Assembly: GCA_963678705.1 (NCBI GenBank)
Contig: OY783211.1
Location: forward strand, 10,802,603 to 10,866,602
Reading direction: 5' to 3'
Origin: Panorpa germanica
Lineage: Eukaryota; Arthropoda; Insecta; Mecoptera; Panorpidae
Length of the DNA stretch: 64,000 nucleotides
Position 1 is the stretch's first letter, and every line of letters starts with the position of its first letter. Below are positions 21,465 to 32,875 of this stretch, piece after piece. The notes under the pieces were generated by a model. That model worked only from the letters and a program-made list of their open reading frames with translations, was not told the origin of the DNA and did no database searches. The position numbers and the translations under genes were made by a program.

Positions 21465-21550
21465 ACAGGTTGTAGTTATAACAACTAAACCCTGAAAATA
21501 TAACTCTCCCGAACTCTCGTCCACTGTGTCGTCATTAGAGAAATAAATTA
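21465..21550 (-). repeat. SINE family 1, copy c (diverged)
   Basis: ATAACAACTAAACCCTGAAA matches the tail-side motif of the family in minus orientation. The B-box region is degraded. Confidence 0.5.
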
Positions 21551-21712
21551 TCCCTTACTTAAGATAATTTCAAGAATTAAAATTTGTGAAGTATCTTTAG
21601 AATAATAAAATAAAACTATTTTAAGAAAATTGAAAGTTATTCAGATCAAGTCTCCTATTTTGTAACTTTTTCATTGCAGCCATTGACATTAGTCCAGTTT
21701 TCAAAAGCCAAC

Positions 21713-21964
21713 CCTGTAAACATTTTGGAGATACTTCGCCATCATATTGAAGATGCGCATTACTTTTTTGTCATGAAAGAGTTCATTTACAGTTCAGTTT
21801 CTTACACTCGTTCACATGAAATGATTATTTTATCGGCTACAAATGGCGAAATCAGTCCACCTATCGAAATACAAATGAAGATAAAGATGATGCGAACTAT
21901 AATTGAAGTGAAATAGTCATAGAAACGTCATAAAAAGGGACACTTCACCAAATTCTTTACTGGG
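21713..21964 (+). repeat. CCCAGTAAA-family element, copy 2, with open frame
   Basis: This is homologous to 298-549 in opposite orientation, with ends CCCTGTAAA and TTTACTGGG. An 80-codon frame, 21674-21916, starts just upstream of the element and ends at TAG inside it. Its last 58 codons align without gaps to the frame in the other copy. No domain is recognised. Whether the frame is translated is unknown, and its start codon lies outside the repeat. Confidence 0.65.
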
Positions 21965-22313
21965 TTTACTTTAAAAATTAAACTACTTTTTTCATTTAAC
22001 GGGCATGAAAATGAAATAGGCTCAAAATGTTACATATATTTAAAGTTTTATCCTTGTTTTGTGTTTAGTGGGTTACTTCAAGACTAAAGCATTGTACATA
22101 CGACTTTTAGCTACATTTTTCAACTATGAACGAGATGTAGAAATAAAAATAGATGAGCATGAGGATGGCCCTCATACATCTGAACGGGGTGTTTGGTTTT
22201 CCATACAAAATGGACCGAAAATAACTTGTATTGTATAGTACTTGAACATCACATCACTCAACACATATAAAAGTGTTTGATTCTTTTCCTCCCTCTCTCT
22301 CTCTCTAACTGAG

Positions 22314-22413
22314 TTGTACGCGTATATGAGAGTGCTGCAGGGCTTCAGAAAACACCCTTATGCGCCCGTTTACACCCCAATGGACTGCCGACTATGCCAG
22401 AAAGGGGTGACCA

Positions 22414-22423
<10 letters not shown>
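22314..22423. other. GC-richer block ending in (CA)n(TA)n
   Basis: It follows a CT tract (22292-22305) and runs into a CA then TA microsatellite. It contains CCCTTATGCGCCC and AAAGGGGTG. Like 19042-19105 it abuts a TA tract, which suggests a common repeat type, but the family is not recognised. Confidence 0.35.

Positions 22424-22484
<61 letters not shown>
22424..22484. repeat. (TA)n microsatellite
   Basis: About 30 TA units preceded by a short CA tract. Confidence 0.95.
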
Positions 22485-22485
<1 letters not shown>

Positions 22486-23824
22486 TTTTTACTTATTTTG
22501 AATCTCTCGAAACACATATCGTACTTTTTGCTTTGTGAGTTTTGCAAAATTGATGGTATGGTATTTATTTTAAATATATTGACTGTAACAATATTGTTCG
22601 CTGAAATGTTAAAAGAAAAATTGAAAAGTTTGTTATTTTAAAACTTCTATATGGGAATGTTGCTAGTTGTATTGTACTTAATACAACAATTTATGAGAAT
22701 ATTATTGTATCTATAACAAATAACTATACTTCAAATATTAGTTCACACGATGAAAACTTTAAATTCAATGCTTTACTCATTGTTCATAATATACACATTT
22801 TCATAGAACGAACTTAACCAGTAAAACTATAAAATGATGATTTGTAATGAATTAATTGGGATTTTAGCTTTGTTTAAGTCCGCGTTCGATTAACGAAGAT
22901 GTAGTAACTTAATTCCATGACAAGCTAAGAATTAAATCATCACAGTCAACATTTGCGGATATTGTACGAGTATTTCATTACTATAACCTCAAAGTTTGTA
23001 CTTTAAAGTAGAACCACACGATTACTCTCAAGATCAACTATGATTCGTGCCTTACTGGGAACATTTTTTCTATATCTCTGCACAAAAATCAAATTCTGTA
23101 TTCTCAGAGTCTGTGATCAATGTGATAAAACTGCAATTTATTTAAAGCGCTAACGTTTAAATTAAAATAATAGCTTATAATATAAACATTTTTCTTTGAT
23201 TTAAAAAATATCCCGCTGCTAGAGTCTATATAAATAACACATCCACGTAGGTGTGTTTCAAAGGCTATAATTTTTAGTTAAATAAAGTCATCTGTGAATA
23301 TTTTAGTCCGCGTTTCCATGCCATGTACATTATTGTGTAATGGAACTGTCAGTTGGCGGTCGTATCGAGCGTACAGTGTGCAGCGTGCAGCGTGTCTCGT
23401 TTCGTAAAACAAATCAACCTTTCATTATTGCATCTTTTATTTGTACGTCGTAATCATGTGACTTCTATTCAATGTAGCATGTATGCAGCTAACACGCTCA
23501 CAATACAGCACATAGAATACAGAATATAGAACATAGAATACAGCTTCTAAATTCTAGAACAAAATAACAGAAGATCATGTGACCTACATAAAATTTACTT
23601 CATAAAACAAAGTTAAATGGAATTGGATAAGTTGAATATTTCAGGGTTCAATTATTAGGTTTATCTGATCTATGTTTCTATTGAATATTTTGAAACTTTA
23701 TTATTATATTTGGACCATTTAAAGGACCCAATTATATCGCCCAAAATAGAATACGATAAGTACGATTACTTTTGCGTTACATAATATATGACTATTTTAT
23801 TCATCCTATTTGTACCATTTATAT
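22485..23824. other. No gene recognised
   Basis: AT-rich sequence with a TACGAGTAT word at 22975, a short GCAGCGT tandem near 23380, and an imperfect ATAGAATACAGA tandem at about 23508-23545. Confidence 0.4.
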
Positions 23825-24005
23825 ACACAGCTGACGACACGGTGGGTTCACGCTGACTGCCATGTTTTCGAGTTCGATTTCCAGACCAGTGTTATATTTT
23901 CTGGGTTTAATTGTTATCAAGTTAAATTGATCCACAAATATAAGGCAACGACAATACAATAGTAGGAGATTGTTGGTGATAGGACTCAGCAACGGAAATA
24001 GGTAA
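23825..24005 (+). repeat. SINE family 1, copy d
   Basis: Plus orientation. A B-box-like GAGTTCGATTTCC (about 23868) is followed by CTGGGTTTAATTGTTATCAA. A distal part (GGTGATAGGACTCAGCAACG) matches the reverse complement of 30470-30500, which ties the distal body to this family. Confidence 0.65.
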
Positions 24006-24100
24006 AAATACCTAGGTGAAAAATTTAATGCAATTTAATTCTTTAACAAGCCTGTAGTAAGCTAGCAAGTGTGAAACTTATACTGCAAGACAATGATGTA
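24006..24100 (+). repeat. Dispersed repeat R5, copy 1
   Basis: CAAGCCTGTAGTAAGC and AGCAAGTGTGAAACTT match, in reverse, 34855-34985, and partly 43190-43310. It may be a distal continuation of SINE family 1. Confidence 0.45.
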
Positions 24101-24433
24101 CCTGGTTACTTATTTAAACTTTAAATATAAGCGGTTTATACATCCCCGCCGTTCACTGTTCATAAAAAAAATTATATATAACACAAAATTATATATTTAT
24201 AACTGCAGTAGCCATGAACAGATCATTCTTGTTGTCTGGATATAACGTATAAGAAGAAGCAGAACTATATTAGGGGCGATAAAAGGCTAACCCAGGACGC
24301 CCGAGAAACTATATTAAAAAAAAAAAATTATATTGACTATTGTCAATATATTCATTATATTTAAATGTAAATACATGTCCAATTTATTCATATTTATTTA
24401 TGTGAAATACCATTAATAACACTGACTATTTTT

Positions 24434-24520
24434 AAATTTTATTTATATACAAAAGTATATTTCCAAAAAAGTACAAAATAAATATTGAGAAAATGGTAAT
24501 GGTGTATTTTATTTAACTAA
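24434..24520. repeat. Dispersed repeat R6, copy 1
   Basis: ATATACAAAAGTATATTTCC and the following ~70 bp recur at 28438-28510. Family not recognised. Confidence 0.55.
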
Positions 24521-24988
24521 ATTTATATTTCTCGAGTATATAACAAAAACTATAAATATTAAATTTGTGAGAGCTTTGAAAATAAAATAAAAATAAATAA
24601 AAAAACAATTTTTTATTTTTTACTTTGTCATAATTATTTTTACATAATTATATTCATCAAAAGAAATTTTTTTGACGGGATATTGCAATACATTGTCATA
24701 AACAAGAGTAAATATATAAAATTTAAAAACGATGGTTTTTTGTTTAAAAAAATCGATTACAAAGTTTTAACCATAGCGACAAATACACTCTATGACCGAG
24801 CTAAATAAAAAAGCTTATTCAAATTTATTTTAAATGTAAAATACGAGTATATTAATAAAAATAAATACCTACGTGCTAAAATAAATGTAAATATGTATTT
24901 TGCATAAAATATGGTTACAATTTATATAAAAAACTTTTGTTTTATTTATTTAAAATATTTTACATAATTTTTAAAGTGTCTTCTATAG

Positions 24989-25182
24989 GGTTTTTCAACA
25001 AGAGGTTTAATTTCAAATTTTGAGCCAACATACAACCGCAATTGCGGTGACATTTGGCAGATATTGTGTTGCAATAATAACCTCAGAGTTTAAGCTTTGG
25101 ATTAAAATAAAAATTTCACCACTTTTTACAAAAATATTGCGTTTTTCTGTTGATTTAAATTGTCATGTCTTGTTGAAAAACC
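24989..25182. mobile_element. MITE with GGTTTTTCAACAAGA inverted ends, copy 1
   Basis: GGTTTTTCAACAAGA (24989-25003) and TCTTGTTGAAAAACC (25168-25182) are a perfect 15-bp terminal inverted repeat around 164 bp. The interior aligns in reverse complement with part of 30583-30993. The 69-codon ORF across it is accidental. Confidence 0.8.
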
Positions 25183-25572
25183 TTATATACAATTATATTT
25201 ATATATTTTATCTTAATTATATAAATTAACTATTTAAGTAGCCACTAATTGCTCTGAATGTATTTGCAGGGTCACAGTTTATTAGTTTATAGTACTCCAC
25301 CAATATTAAAATAGAAGATTACTTAATACTGGAATTATCCGAAGGCAAAGTATTTTTTCTTCTTAAATATTCCACACCTTGACTACCTCTGCTTTTAAAG
25401 CTACACAACACTTTACATAACTTCGTATTCTCAAAATTTATATCGTCTGGGTTTCTTATCACATTACATACATTTCAGTAATGCTCTTCTAACGAGAAGC
25501 GAAAGAATGTAATATACATTTATACCGAACTTATTCGAATATATATATATACAAGAAATATATATATTAAGA

Positions 25573-26782
25573 TAGCTGTCCCGGCCACGCGTTGCTGTGA
25601 CTAACGTTTTTGTCATATTACATTACATAGCGCCATCTATTGAATATTTACTCAATCTAGTCAACAGATTTCGATTTACTCAACAGAATATTTACTCAAT
25701 CTAGTCAACAGATGTCGCCATCATCGTCGCCCGATGTCATATGTCATATACAGATAATTAATAGACAAATAATTAGCAATAAGATAAATAAATTGAGATG
25801 TAAGCTATCCTATCTTTCAAGTTGGGTCAAACTGCACACGGTGTACAAATTTCATTAAAATCGGTTAAGTAGTTTAGGAGTCCATAGAAGACGTTGAGCA
25901 CGTTGCTCTAAATTTTCATTTGCACGTGTACATGCAGCTCGATCTCTTAAATTTACATTATCCATAGAATGTTCTTCTACTGTTCTATTCAATCGATGAT
26001 CATGAACTAATTGCGCGTGCTGAGTACGTCGACCAATATTTCTTGCTCTTCCACGAAGACGTGGCATTTTCCTACAAAAATAAAATATTGCAAAATAATA
26101 TACAATTAACTTATTGATAATGAATTTTTAATTAATTAACTCAAAAGATTTATTATGACAAATTTTAGATAAAGAACATGTAATCGCATTTTGTGAGTTT
26201 TTTTATTTAATATCTCCAAAAATGAATTAATTGTCAATAAAAATAATTAAAAAAATTCAATCCTCTAACTACACAAATAAACTTGAAGGTTATGTTGGTT
26301 GTTAATAAACGCATGATAGCGCCATCCGTCGAATCTGATGTAAAACATTCCAAAATCAAAAACTCCTTACAAATAAAAATTAATTAAAAAAACATCTGAA
26401 TTCACAAAATTATTTATACACACTTCAAAACTCTTTAAAAAATAATTACATTTAATATTTTAATCAGCACATGAATTGAATAACAAAATTTTTTTCAAAT
26501 TAATCGTAGCACCATCTGTCGGGACAAACTAAAATTGAAATAGAATAATATTGAATGCGATGATAGCGCCGTCCGCCGGATCTAATGTAAAACATTCCAA
26601 AATCAACAACTCCTTATAAATAAGAAATTAATTGAAAAAACATTTTCCAGTAGACCAAACTGTAAATCTAAACCATTCTCGAATCTCCACGAACACACAC
26701 AAAAAATTTCATCAAAATTGGTCCAGTCGTTTAGGAGGAGTTCAGTCACATACACACGCACACAAGAAATATATATATTAAG

Positions 26783-26783
<1 letters not shown>
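25573..26783 (-). mobile_element. Chimeric Helentron/Helitron derivative
   Basis: On the minus strand the element begins TCTTAATATATATATTTC at 26783, followed by the CTCCTAAACGACTGGACC segment usual near Helentron 5' ends. It ends near 25573 in GCGTGGCCGGGACAGCTA. In between lies an N-terminal Rep-like ORF (25855-26067) that breaks at about 25879 into sequence nearly identical to the interior and 3' end of the Helitron at 56196-56528. A segment of about 85 bp (GATAGCGCC...ACATTCCAAAATC) is repeated with a 247-bp spacing near 26315 and 26562. A 3' stretch contains ATTTACTCAATCTAGTCAAC twice. It is non-autonomous. Confidence 0.75.
25855..26067 (-). pseudogene. Truncated Helitron Rep/helicase N-terminus
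   Basis: This 70-codon minus-strand frame starts MPRLRGRARNIGRRTQ, preceded by TTTTGTAGGAAA, which resembles a 3' splice site. It continues with an ENLEQRAQRL motif like the arginine/glutamate-rich N-terminal segment of insect Helitron Rep-helicase proteins. At about 25879 the frame runs into Helitron noncoding sequence and ends as LWTPKLLNRF, so the Rep nuclease and helicase domains are absent. The family call rests on the arginine-rich start, the EQR repeats and the location inside a Helentron. It cannot be functional. Confidence 0.6.

Positions 26784-26785
<2 letters not shown>

Positions 26786-26865
<80 letters not shown>
26786..26865. repeat. (AT)n microsatellite
   Basis: About 40 AT units directly beside the Helentron 5' end. 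Confidence 0.95.
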
Positions 26866-26868
<3 letters not shown>

Positions 26869-28087
26869 AGTATATACCTTTACACTTAGTTTCATCATAT
26901 AAGATGTTGTATTACAAATCATATCGTTTAGTTTATACAATTTCAACAGGGCGAATTTATGCAATACTACACAAATAAAATATTAACAACTTTTTAAAAG
27001 AAAATAAATTAAGTATTGTGCATATCATTCGGGTATAAGATTACACATATACCGATAAGCATATAGCGTGCTCTGACTGGAAACGCTCAAGTATGCACAG
27101 ACCTTAAATGGTGCTATGCACTTCTTTTTTTGAAGAATGTTTATAGCTCGTAAAGAAAAATGTAAGAATTATTTACGTTCGTCTTTTAAGGCTGCTTTAA
27201 CGCATACTCTTACATATTTAGAATATAATTATCTCATCAATCATTATAACAATAACGCCATAAACTTTATTTATATTTATAAAATAATCTGCAGCATAAA
27301 ATTAATTTTAAAGTTTTGTTTAGATAATTAAAGTTGGGCGAGAGTTTTCTTCTTTTTTTAATATTTTTTAACTTACTTTTAATGTTCAACTTTTATTGCT
27401 TTAAAGTTAGATCAGGTTTATGCACGTACGTATACGCTAGTACTTGTATAACTTTATATACAGGAAACGTAAAATTCGTTAAATATAAACATTTAATTTT
27501 AAATACATATTAAAAAGAAGGAACACTTGTTAATTAAACATTCTTGTCGGCCGTCTTAAAATCTTAAACGTATTTTACCGCCATCTATTATTTAAATTAA
27601 GTACTTACTTTTATTATATATACTTATATACATACTGTACCTACATTTATAATAGAGTTATAATATTTTATGAAAACGTGGGTTAAATTTTATATATATA
27701 TCTTTTTAAGAGTGGGAAATGTTTTTGAAATGAAACCAACAATTAAACAAATACTAAAGAACAAGATGGTGGAATCTGCTAACAGTAATGCATAAATGAC
27801 ACGGTTTCGTGAACGTTCGTACGAAGAGATAAACAAAGAATTTGCATCCCCTTTCTTGTGGAGATTGAAACTTTCACCAGTTCTTGTACGTATATTCGCT
27901 TTAACCATTCGTACACGCATATGAGAACCCGACATAATACAGTTTATAACTGCGTTAACGGTATGTACATATTACGTATTATTTCATTTTGTAAAATTCA
28001 TGAAATATTCTGCGTGGGTATTGTTTTGAACCCTAACTGTGGTTATTTAATACTCTATGTATGCACAATATATATTAGTTACATCAG
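26866..28087. other. No gene recognised
   Basis: AT-rich sequence with several short ORFs (27137-27331, 27690-27935) lacking recognisable domains or splice context. Confidence 0.4.
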
Positions 28088-28437
28088 GGCTGACGAAAGG
28101 GAGTATGGAGAGGGGGTAAATTTCCCCGGGGCCAGATATCATCCAAAAAAAAATTCCTATGTGCTAATTATCCGTTTTATTTTCTCGTTGAACAAAAATT
28201 AAAGGCGCGAATATATGTGTGGGAGGGGAATTGTTAAGTTTACGTGACAAGCTAGAAAAATATATTTTTTGGAATTTCCTTTTTTTTTTTGCGACATTGT
28301 CTACCCCCCTTTTCCTGCTCGAAACACTTCAAAAAATAATATTTGAGAAAATAATCCGACGTGAGAAAGTAATTCGAACTTCGGATTCGAATTTTTTCAC
28401 AATTCATAATTATGTTTTTTTATTTAATTTAATTTAA
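28088..28437. repeat. Possible hAT-like repeat remnant
   Basis: CAGGGCTGACGAAAGGG and the GGGGGTAAATTTCCCCGGGG block look like hAT-type MITE ends known from insects. No right end or target duplication could be fixed, so the limits are approximate. Short ORFs here are not supported. Confidence 0.3.
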
Positions 28438-28510
28438 GTTATATACAAAAGTATATTTCCAAAAATATACAAATATTGAGAAAGTAGTACAAATAATACT
28501 TTATTTAACA
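28438..28510. repeat. Dispersed repeat R6, copy 2
   Basis: Homologous to 24434-24520 (ATATACAAAAGTATATTTCC). Confidence 0.55.
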
Positions 28511-28667
28511 ATTTTAAAATGTATATATTATATGATATTTAAATAATATGTAAGTTATAAATTATATGGAATTATCAACAAGATAAGAAATAATTACAAT
28601 CTAAGAATATAAAAATAAAAAATAAATAAAATTAATTTGAATAAAATTACGGAAAACCTCAAGCGTT

Positions 28668-28752
28668 AAATTAGATTTGAGAAACAATGGATGCTTGTCT
28701 TACATCCGCTTGAGTCAAACTTTGATGTTGAGATACACGAGCAAAAGAAAAA
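28668..28752 (-). other. Short protein-like tail, possibly transposase-derived
   Basis: The minus strand reads SSFSFARVSQHQSLTQADVR and then QASIVSQI before a stop. The composition is unlike the surrounding random AT-rich frames, so it may be the C-terminal end of a decayed mobile-element protein. No family is recognised. Confidence 0.25.
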
Positions 28753-28984
28753 GAAGAAAAATAAATAAATAGATATATAGGTTATTAGGTAGGTTATATA
28801 GGTTATAAGTAATTGAGATTATTTTTCCTAGTTGACAAGTTTCGTTATATAATACTTCATGAAATACACAACCCAGCTGTTAGTAGGAAACGATGTATCA
28901 CACACACTCGTATGCGTCTCTGTTGTAAAAAAGAGAAGGCATACTTGCTGCATGTGGCGTACAATGTATTGGGATTTTCTATAA

Positions 28985-29118
28985 CGGTGGATCCCTTTAA
29001 TAGTTAAAGAGAAAAATGACTTTTTTAATTGTTAATATCACCTAAAATATAAAGAGTTATTAAACAATAATCAGACATTTGAGGTTCTGGTAGCCAACTT
29101 TATCAATATACTAGAGTT
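28985..29118 (+). repeat. Dispersed repeat R4, copy 1
   Basis: CCCTTTAATAGTTAAAGAG and ATGACTTTTTTAATTGTTAA recur with few changes at 49175-49310 in the same orientation. Family not recognised. Confidence 0.7.
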
Positions 29119-30446
29119 TACCCTCGTCAGAAAGCGTCTGTCTTTTGTGTTTGAATTGAATTTCATTTTAACTTTTAATTCCATTTTTGAATTGAAATAT
29201 TTAAGTAGTTCTATATTAATTTTACATATAACAACAAATAATTTTTCATATAACCACATACTTTTTAACAAAATATAAAATATTTTTAATTTATTCGTTA
29301 TTTGACCAACTTTTTTCAAAATTTGGGATTTCTTTTTTCGTGTAAGAGTACTAATGCTGCATGACTTGTTCTCTGACGTGCGAGTACATATAAACCAGAC
29401 TAAGTAGTGTGGGAGCGATAGACTAAAAAAATATTATAAAACTGCATTTTTGCAACAGATCATTTGCTATTTAAATCTAACTGATAACAAAAACAAAACA
29501 AATTAAATAAAAACCTAAACAACATTATGCTTTGACATTTATTTACAAAAGCTAATCACAGATCGTTTGATGAACCATTGACGTAGTGAAAACGTTACAG
29601 ATTACAAAAACGATTTTCATATTTTTATGAGAAGAGCTTTTACTCGTATAACAGTTAAAATTAACAAATTATCGAAGCACATTTTTCTATAAACTTGTTT
29701 GATGAAACAATGAATAACATAATGTTATTATTTAATACAAATGAATACACATACAATGACAATACATCCATCAAAAAAACCCCTGGAGTCAAAGGGCCAG
29801 TTTCCATTTATGCTGCATTAAACCAAACAGAGTCCCCCCTCCCCTTTCAACCTCTCACCCTCCCCTTTACACATTCTGTATTGTTCATTATTCTCTGATA
29901 TCTGATACAGCACTACATCATTCCACATTTTCGTTATATTTTCACAAGCTTTTCCCACACTTTTCACCAATATATTTTCTTGTTTGTACAACGTAGCCAC
30001 ATGTTAAAACGTAAACATTACAAATAAAGATAAATAATTTACTACTTTACCAACACTTTTATCTGTAACGTAACATATTTTTGTATGTAGAGAAGAACTA
30101 ACAATTTTTTATATGAAATGTACACAGATATATATTTATTTGTATGTGTGTGTGTGAAAATAAAATGTAACCTTATCGTCTGCGAATAATGACACGAGAT
30201 GAAAAACAGTCTCTAGTACAGGAAAATGTGGAAACGTGGAAAATAAAAATAAATATAAATGATATAAAAAGCTGTGCTTTTTTATTATTAATAGTTTTAT
30301 GTTATTTGACCTTTGAACTTAATGGTGTTAATTAATAATATGAATGTTAAAAATGGCTCTAACACTGCTATGTAATAAAAGCTTAAAAATAAAAGTAAAT
30401 TAGTTATGTTTAACAAGCGTGAGATCCTAATTCCTTTAAATTTAAT
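29119..30446. other. No gene recognised
   Basis: AT-rich sequence with a TACTCGTA word at 29641 and small ORFs without support. Confidence 0.4.
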
Positions 30447-31105
30447 TTATTTAACGTCGGCCTATTTTTAATGCTAAGTCCTATCAACGAGGACCAGTTA
30501 CTATGTTGACAATTTTTGTGGTGTCGCGTACTCATATATATAAACTACATCGCTGCCTGATACGTTTTTGATTATGTTTAATGGGTTTTTAACAAGAAGT
30601 TACATTCTAAATTTTCGGAGATATTTGTGAAAAGTGGTGATTTTTTTTTTTTTTTAATATTTATTCTTAGTGCATCAACTATTAAAAGTTATTAACTTAA
30701 GCACTTAAAAGGCATATATACATTTACAATACATAATTCGTAGTTCATAATTCATAATTCACAACTTATAAATAAATTTAAAATAAAGAAATTAAATTTG
30801 TTTTTTTTATAAACTCAATAAGGTTTTTCAGACTTTCTCTGCTTTGGTGAAATTTTTATTTCATTCCAAAGTGCAAATTCTGAGGTTTGTAATAGATAAC
30901 AATATCTGCCAAAATTCACCGCAATGACGGTTGGTATGATGATAGTTAAAAAATAGTGCGAAATTTAAGATGACCGCTCTTGTTAAAAGACCCTGTCCAT
31001 AATCTAATAAACTTGAAAATTAACAACCAAACCAAGATAATATAACTCTGGTCACAGCAGTCAGTCTCAATGCTCTCACCTATTGTGTTGTCTCAAAAGC
31101 TAATG
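30447..31105 (-). repeat. SINE family 1, copy e, split by a MITE
   Basis: The distal body lies at 30447-30582 (TTTAACGTCGGCC, AAGTCCTATCAACGAGG) and the tail-side motif AACAACCAAACC at about 31020, both in minus orientation. The MITE at 30583-30993 sits between them, so it inserted into an existing SINE. Confidence 0.5.
30583..30993. mobile_element. MITE with GGTTTTTMAACAAGA-type ends, copy 2
   Basis: The left end GGGTTTTTAACAAGA and right end CTTGTTAAAAGACCC are imperfect inverted repeats. Positions 30835-30940 match the interior of 24989-25182 in reverse complement (CAATATCTGCCAAAATTCAC). It carries about 200 bp of extra T-rich sequence not present in copy 1. Confidence 0.65.
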
Positions 31106-32794
31106 AAAGATGTATCATATTGTAGTAGGAACTAGGTTATTACCTTACAAATAGATTATTACGTCATAGTATACCTTTTGGGCCGTTATGTCTATAACGT
31201 TTTAAGAACGGCTTTACTTTTAGTCGCTTTTGAAATGACAAAAGTAGGCTACTTAAGTCCATTCTATGGTATCTTATTTTGCTTACTATTTTGCAAGTTA
31301 CTTAGAGTTAATTAATGGTTTGGGTTAACTAAATTAGCCTAGTTTAAGTCATTTTCACGTATACCATACGTCACCAAAATTTATAGATTCTAAATTATGA
31401 ATTAAGTAAATAAGAAAGAAAAACAAATTGAACAAAATACGTAGTTTTTTTTTATCAAAATTGAAAATTTCTCAGTGTATTATACCCTGAATATATAAAA
31501 CCTTGAATTATCTACAAATGTGTTTAACAATGTCATGAATAAATACATTTTATTAAATAACCTATTATAAAAGGCAAGTAATGTTTTTCTACTTTATGTA
31601 AATCTTTATTCCAAAGAACTGCCTCTCATTTCTTTTAATCCGAAACGGACTGTGACATTCAAGAGACAGACACACGATTTTAAATAAACAGTAGACTTTG
31701 TACGAATATTTTACTTATTTACGCATTCTATATATATCTCTTCTTTTAATATTTGAATAAGATTATACCACATTTAAGTTAAATACATTTAAAGTTAAAA
31801 AAAACTTTTATATATAAATTAATAATCTTTTTTACCTCTTAAAATAATAATATTTACTAATATTGTTAAAAGAAACATTTTCAAGAAAGTATTTGAACCT
31901 AACCTCAATATTTGGAGATATTTCTCTGAAACACTCATATGATAAGATAAGCTACATATAGTGTTAGTTAGGATCTTTAATCTTTCCAATTTTGATTGAC
32001 AAGTGAGTACTTCATCTAAATTACTAGCAATAAATTATATTAAACCACACTGTTGTTGATACATTCTGTCACGATAAGCTACCCCTCTCTGGTAAACACC
32101 CCTCATCCCTCGTTCAAGCTTTCATCTTATTTTATGATAAATTCATAAGCTATAAATCTCGAATATGCAAATAAATCATTGAAATGAGCAAGCAGCATTG
32201 TTCAAACTACGAGTACCAGGATAATACATAATTCCCATTCCCAAATAAAAAAAAAAAAACCAACAAAATCCTTATCTGAGTGTACGCGGTATAACACAAT
32301 ATTTGTATACGTCAAAATAAATCCAAAATTTTTATTCAAAGTTAATCTTATATATACGGATATCATTTTTTTCTGGTATACACCATGCATTGTGTAATAT
32401 TTGCATTGTTTGGGGCTGGGGGTAGTTATTTAGAGATACCGTTACATTGCCAGATTAGGGCTGTATGAAAACGCGCAACCAACACAACACCAAGCCAGCA
32501 ACCCCCTGAAATAGATCGTCGGTTTAGCTTTAGAGGGTCGAAACGGTAAAGGCAGTAGCAGTGGCACTAGAAAAGCAGTAGGATAGGGAGAGATGGGAAA
32601 TGACATAAACTACAGTGTCTTTCAGTTTGGGGTACAAAAAGTATGTTAAGGGTGGTTGCGTGACGGGTGGAACAAAAGCATAAATACATGCGCTTAGTTG
32701 CTCAAAATACTTTTCAAATTAGTTGCTAACATTTGATTATTGTGTTACTTTTTAATTATCGTAATAGAGCTATAATTAAACACAAGATATGTAC
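31106..32794. other. No gene recognised
   Basis: AT-rich sequence with one TACGAGTA word at 32208. The 62-codon minus-strand ORF at 32202 is not supported. Confidence 0.4.
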
Positions 32795-32875
32795 AGTTCT
32801 GATAGCCTTCAAATTCGATTACAGGATCAGCGTTATATTTTCAGGGTTTGGTTGTTGTTTCATATCGTGCAATGA
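32795..32875 (+). repeat. SINE family 1, copy f
   Basis: AATTCGATTACAGGATC (a B-box-like segment) followed by CAGGGTTTGGTTGTTG matches the family in plus orientation. Confidence 0.5.
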
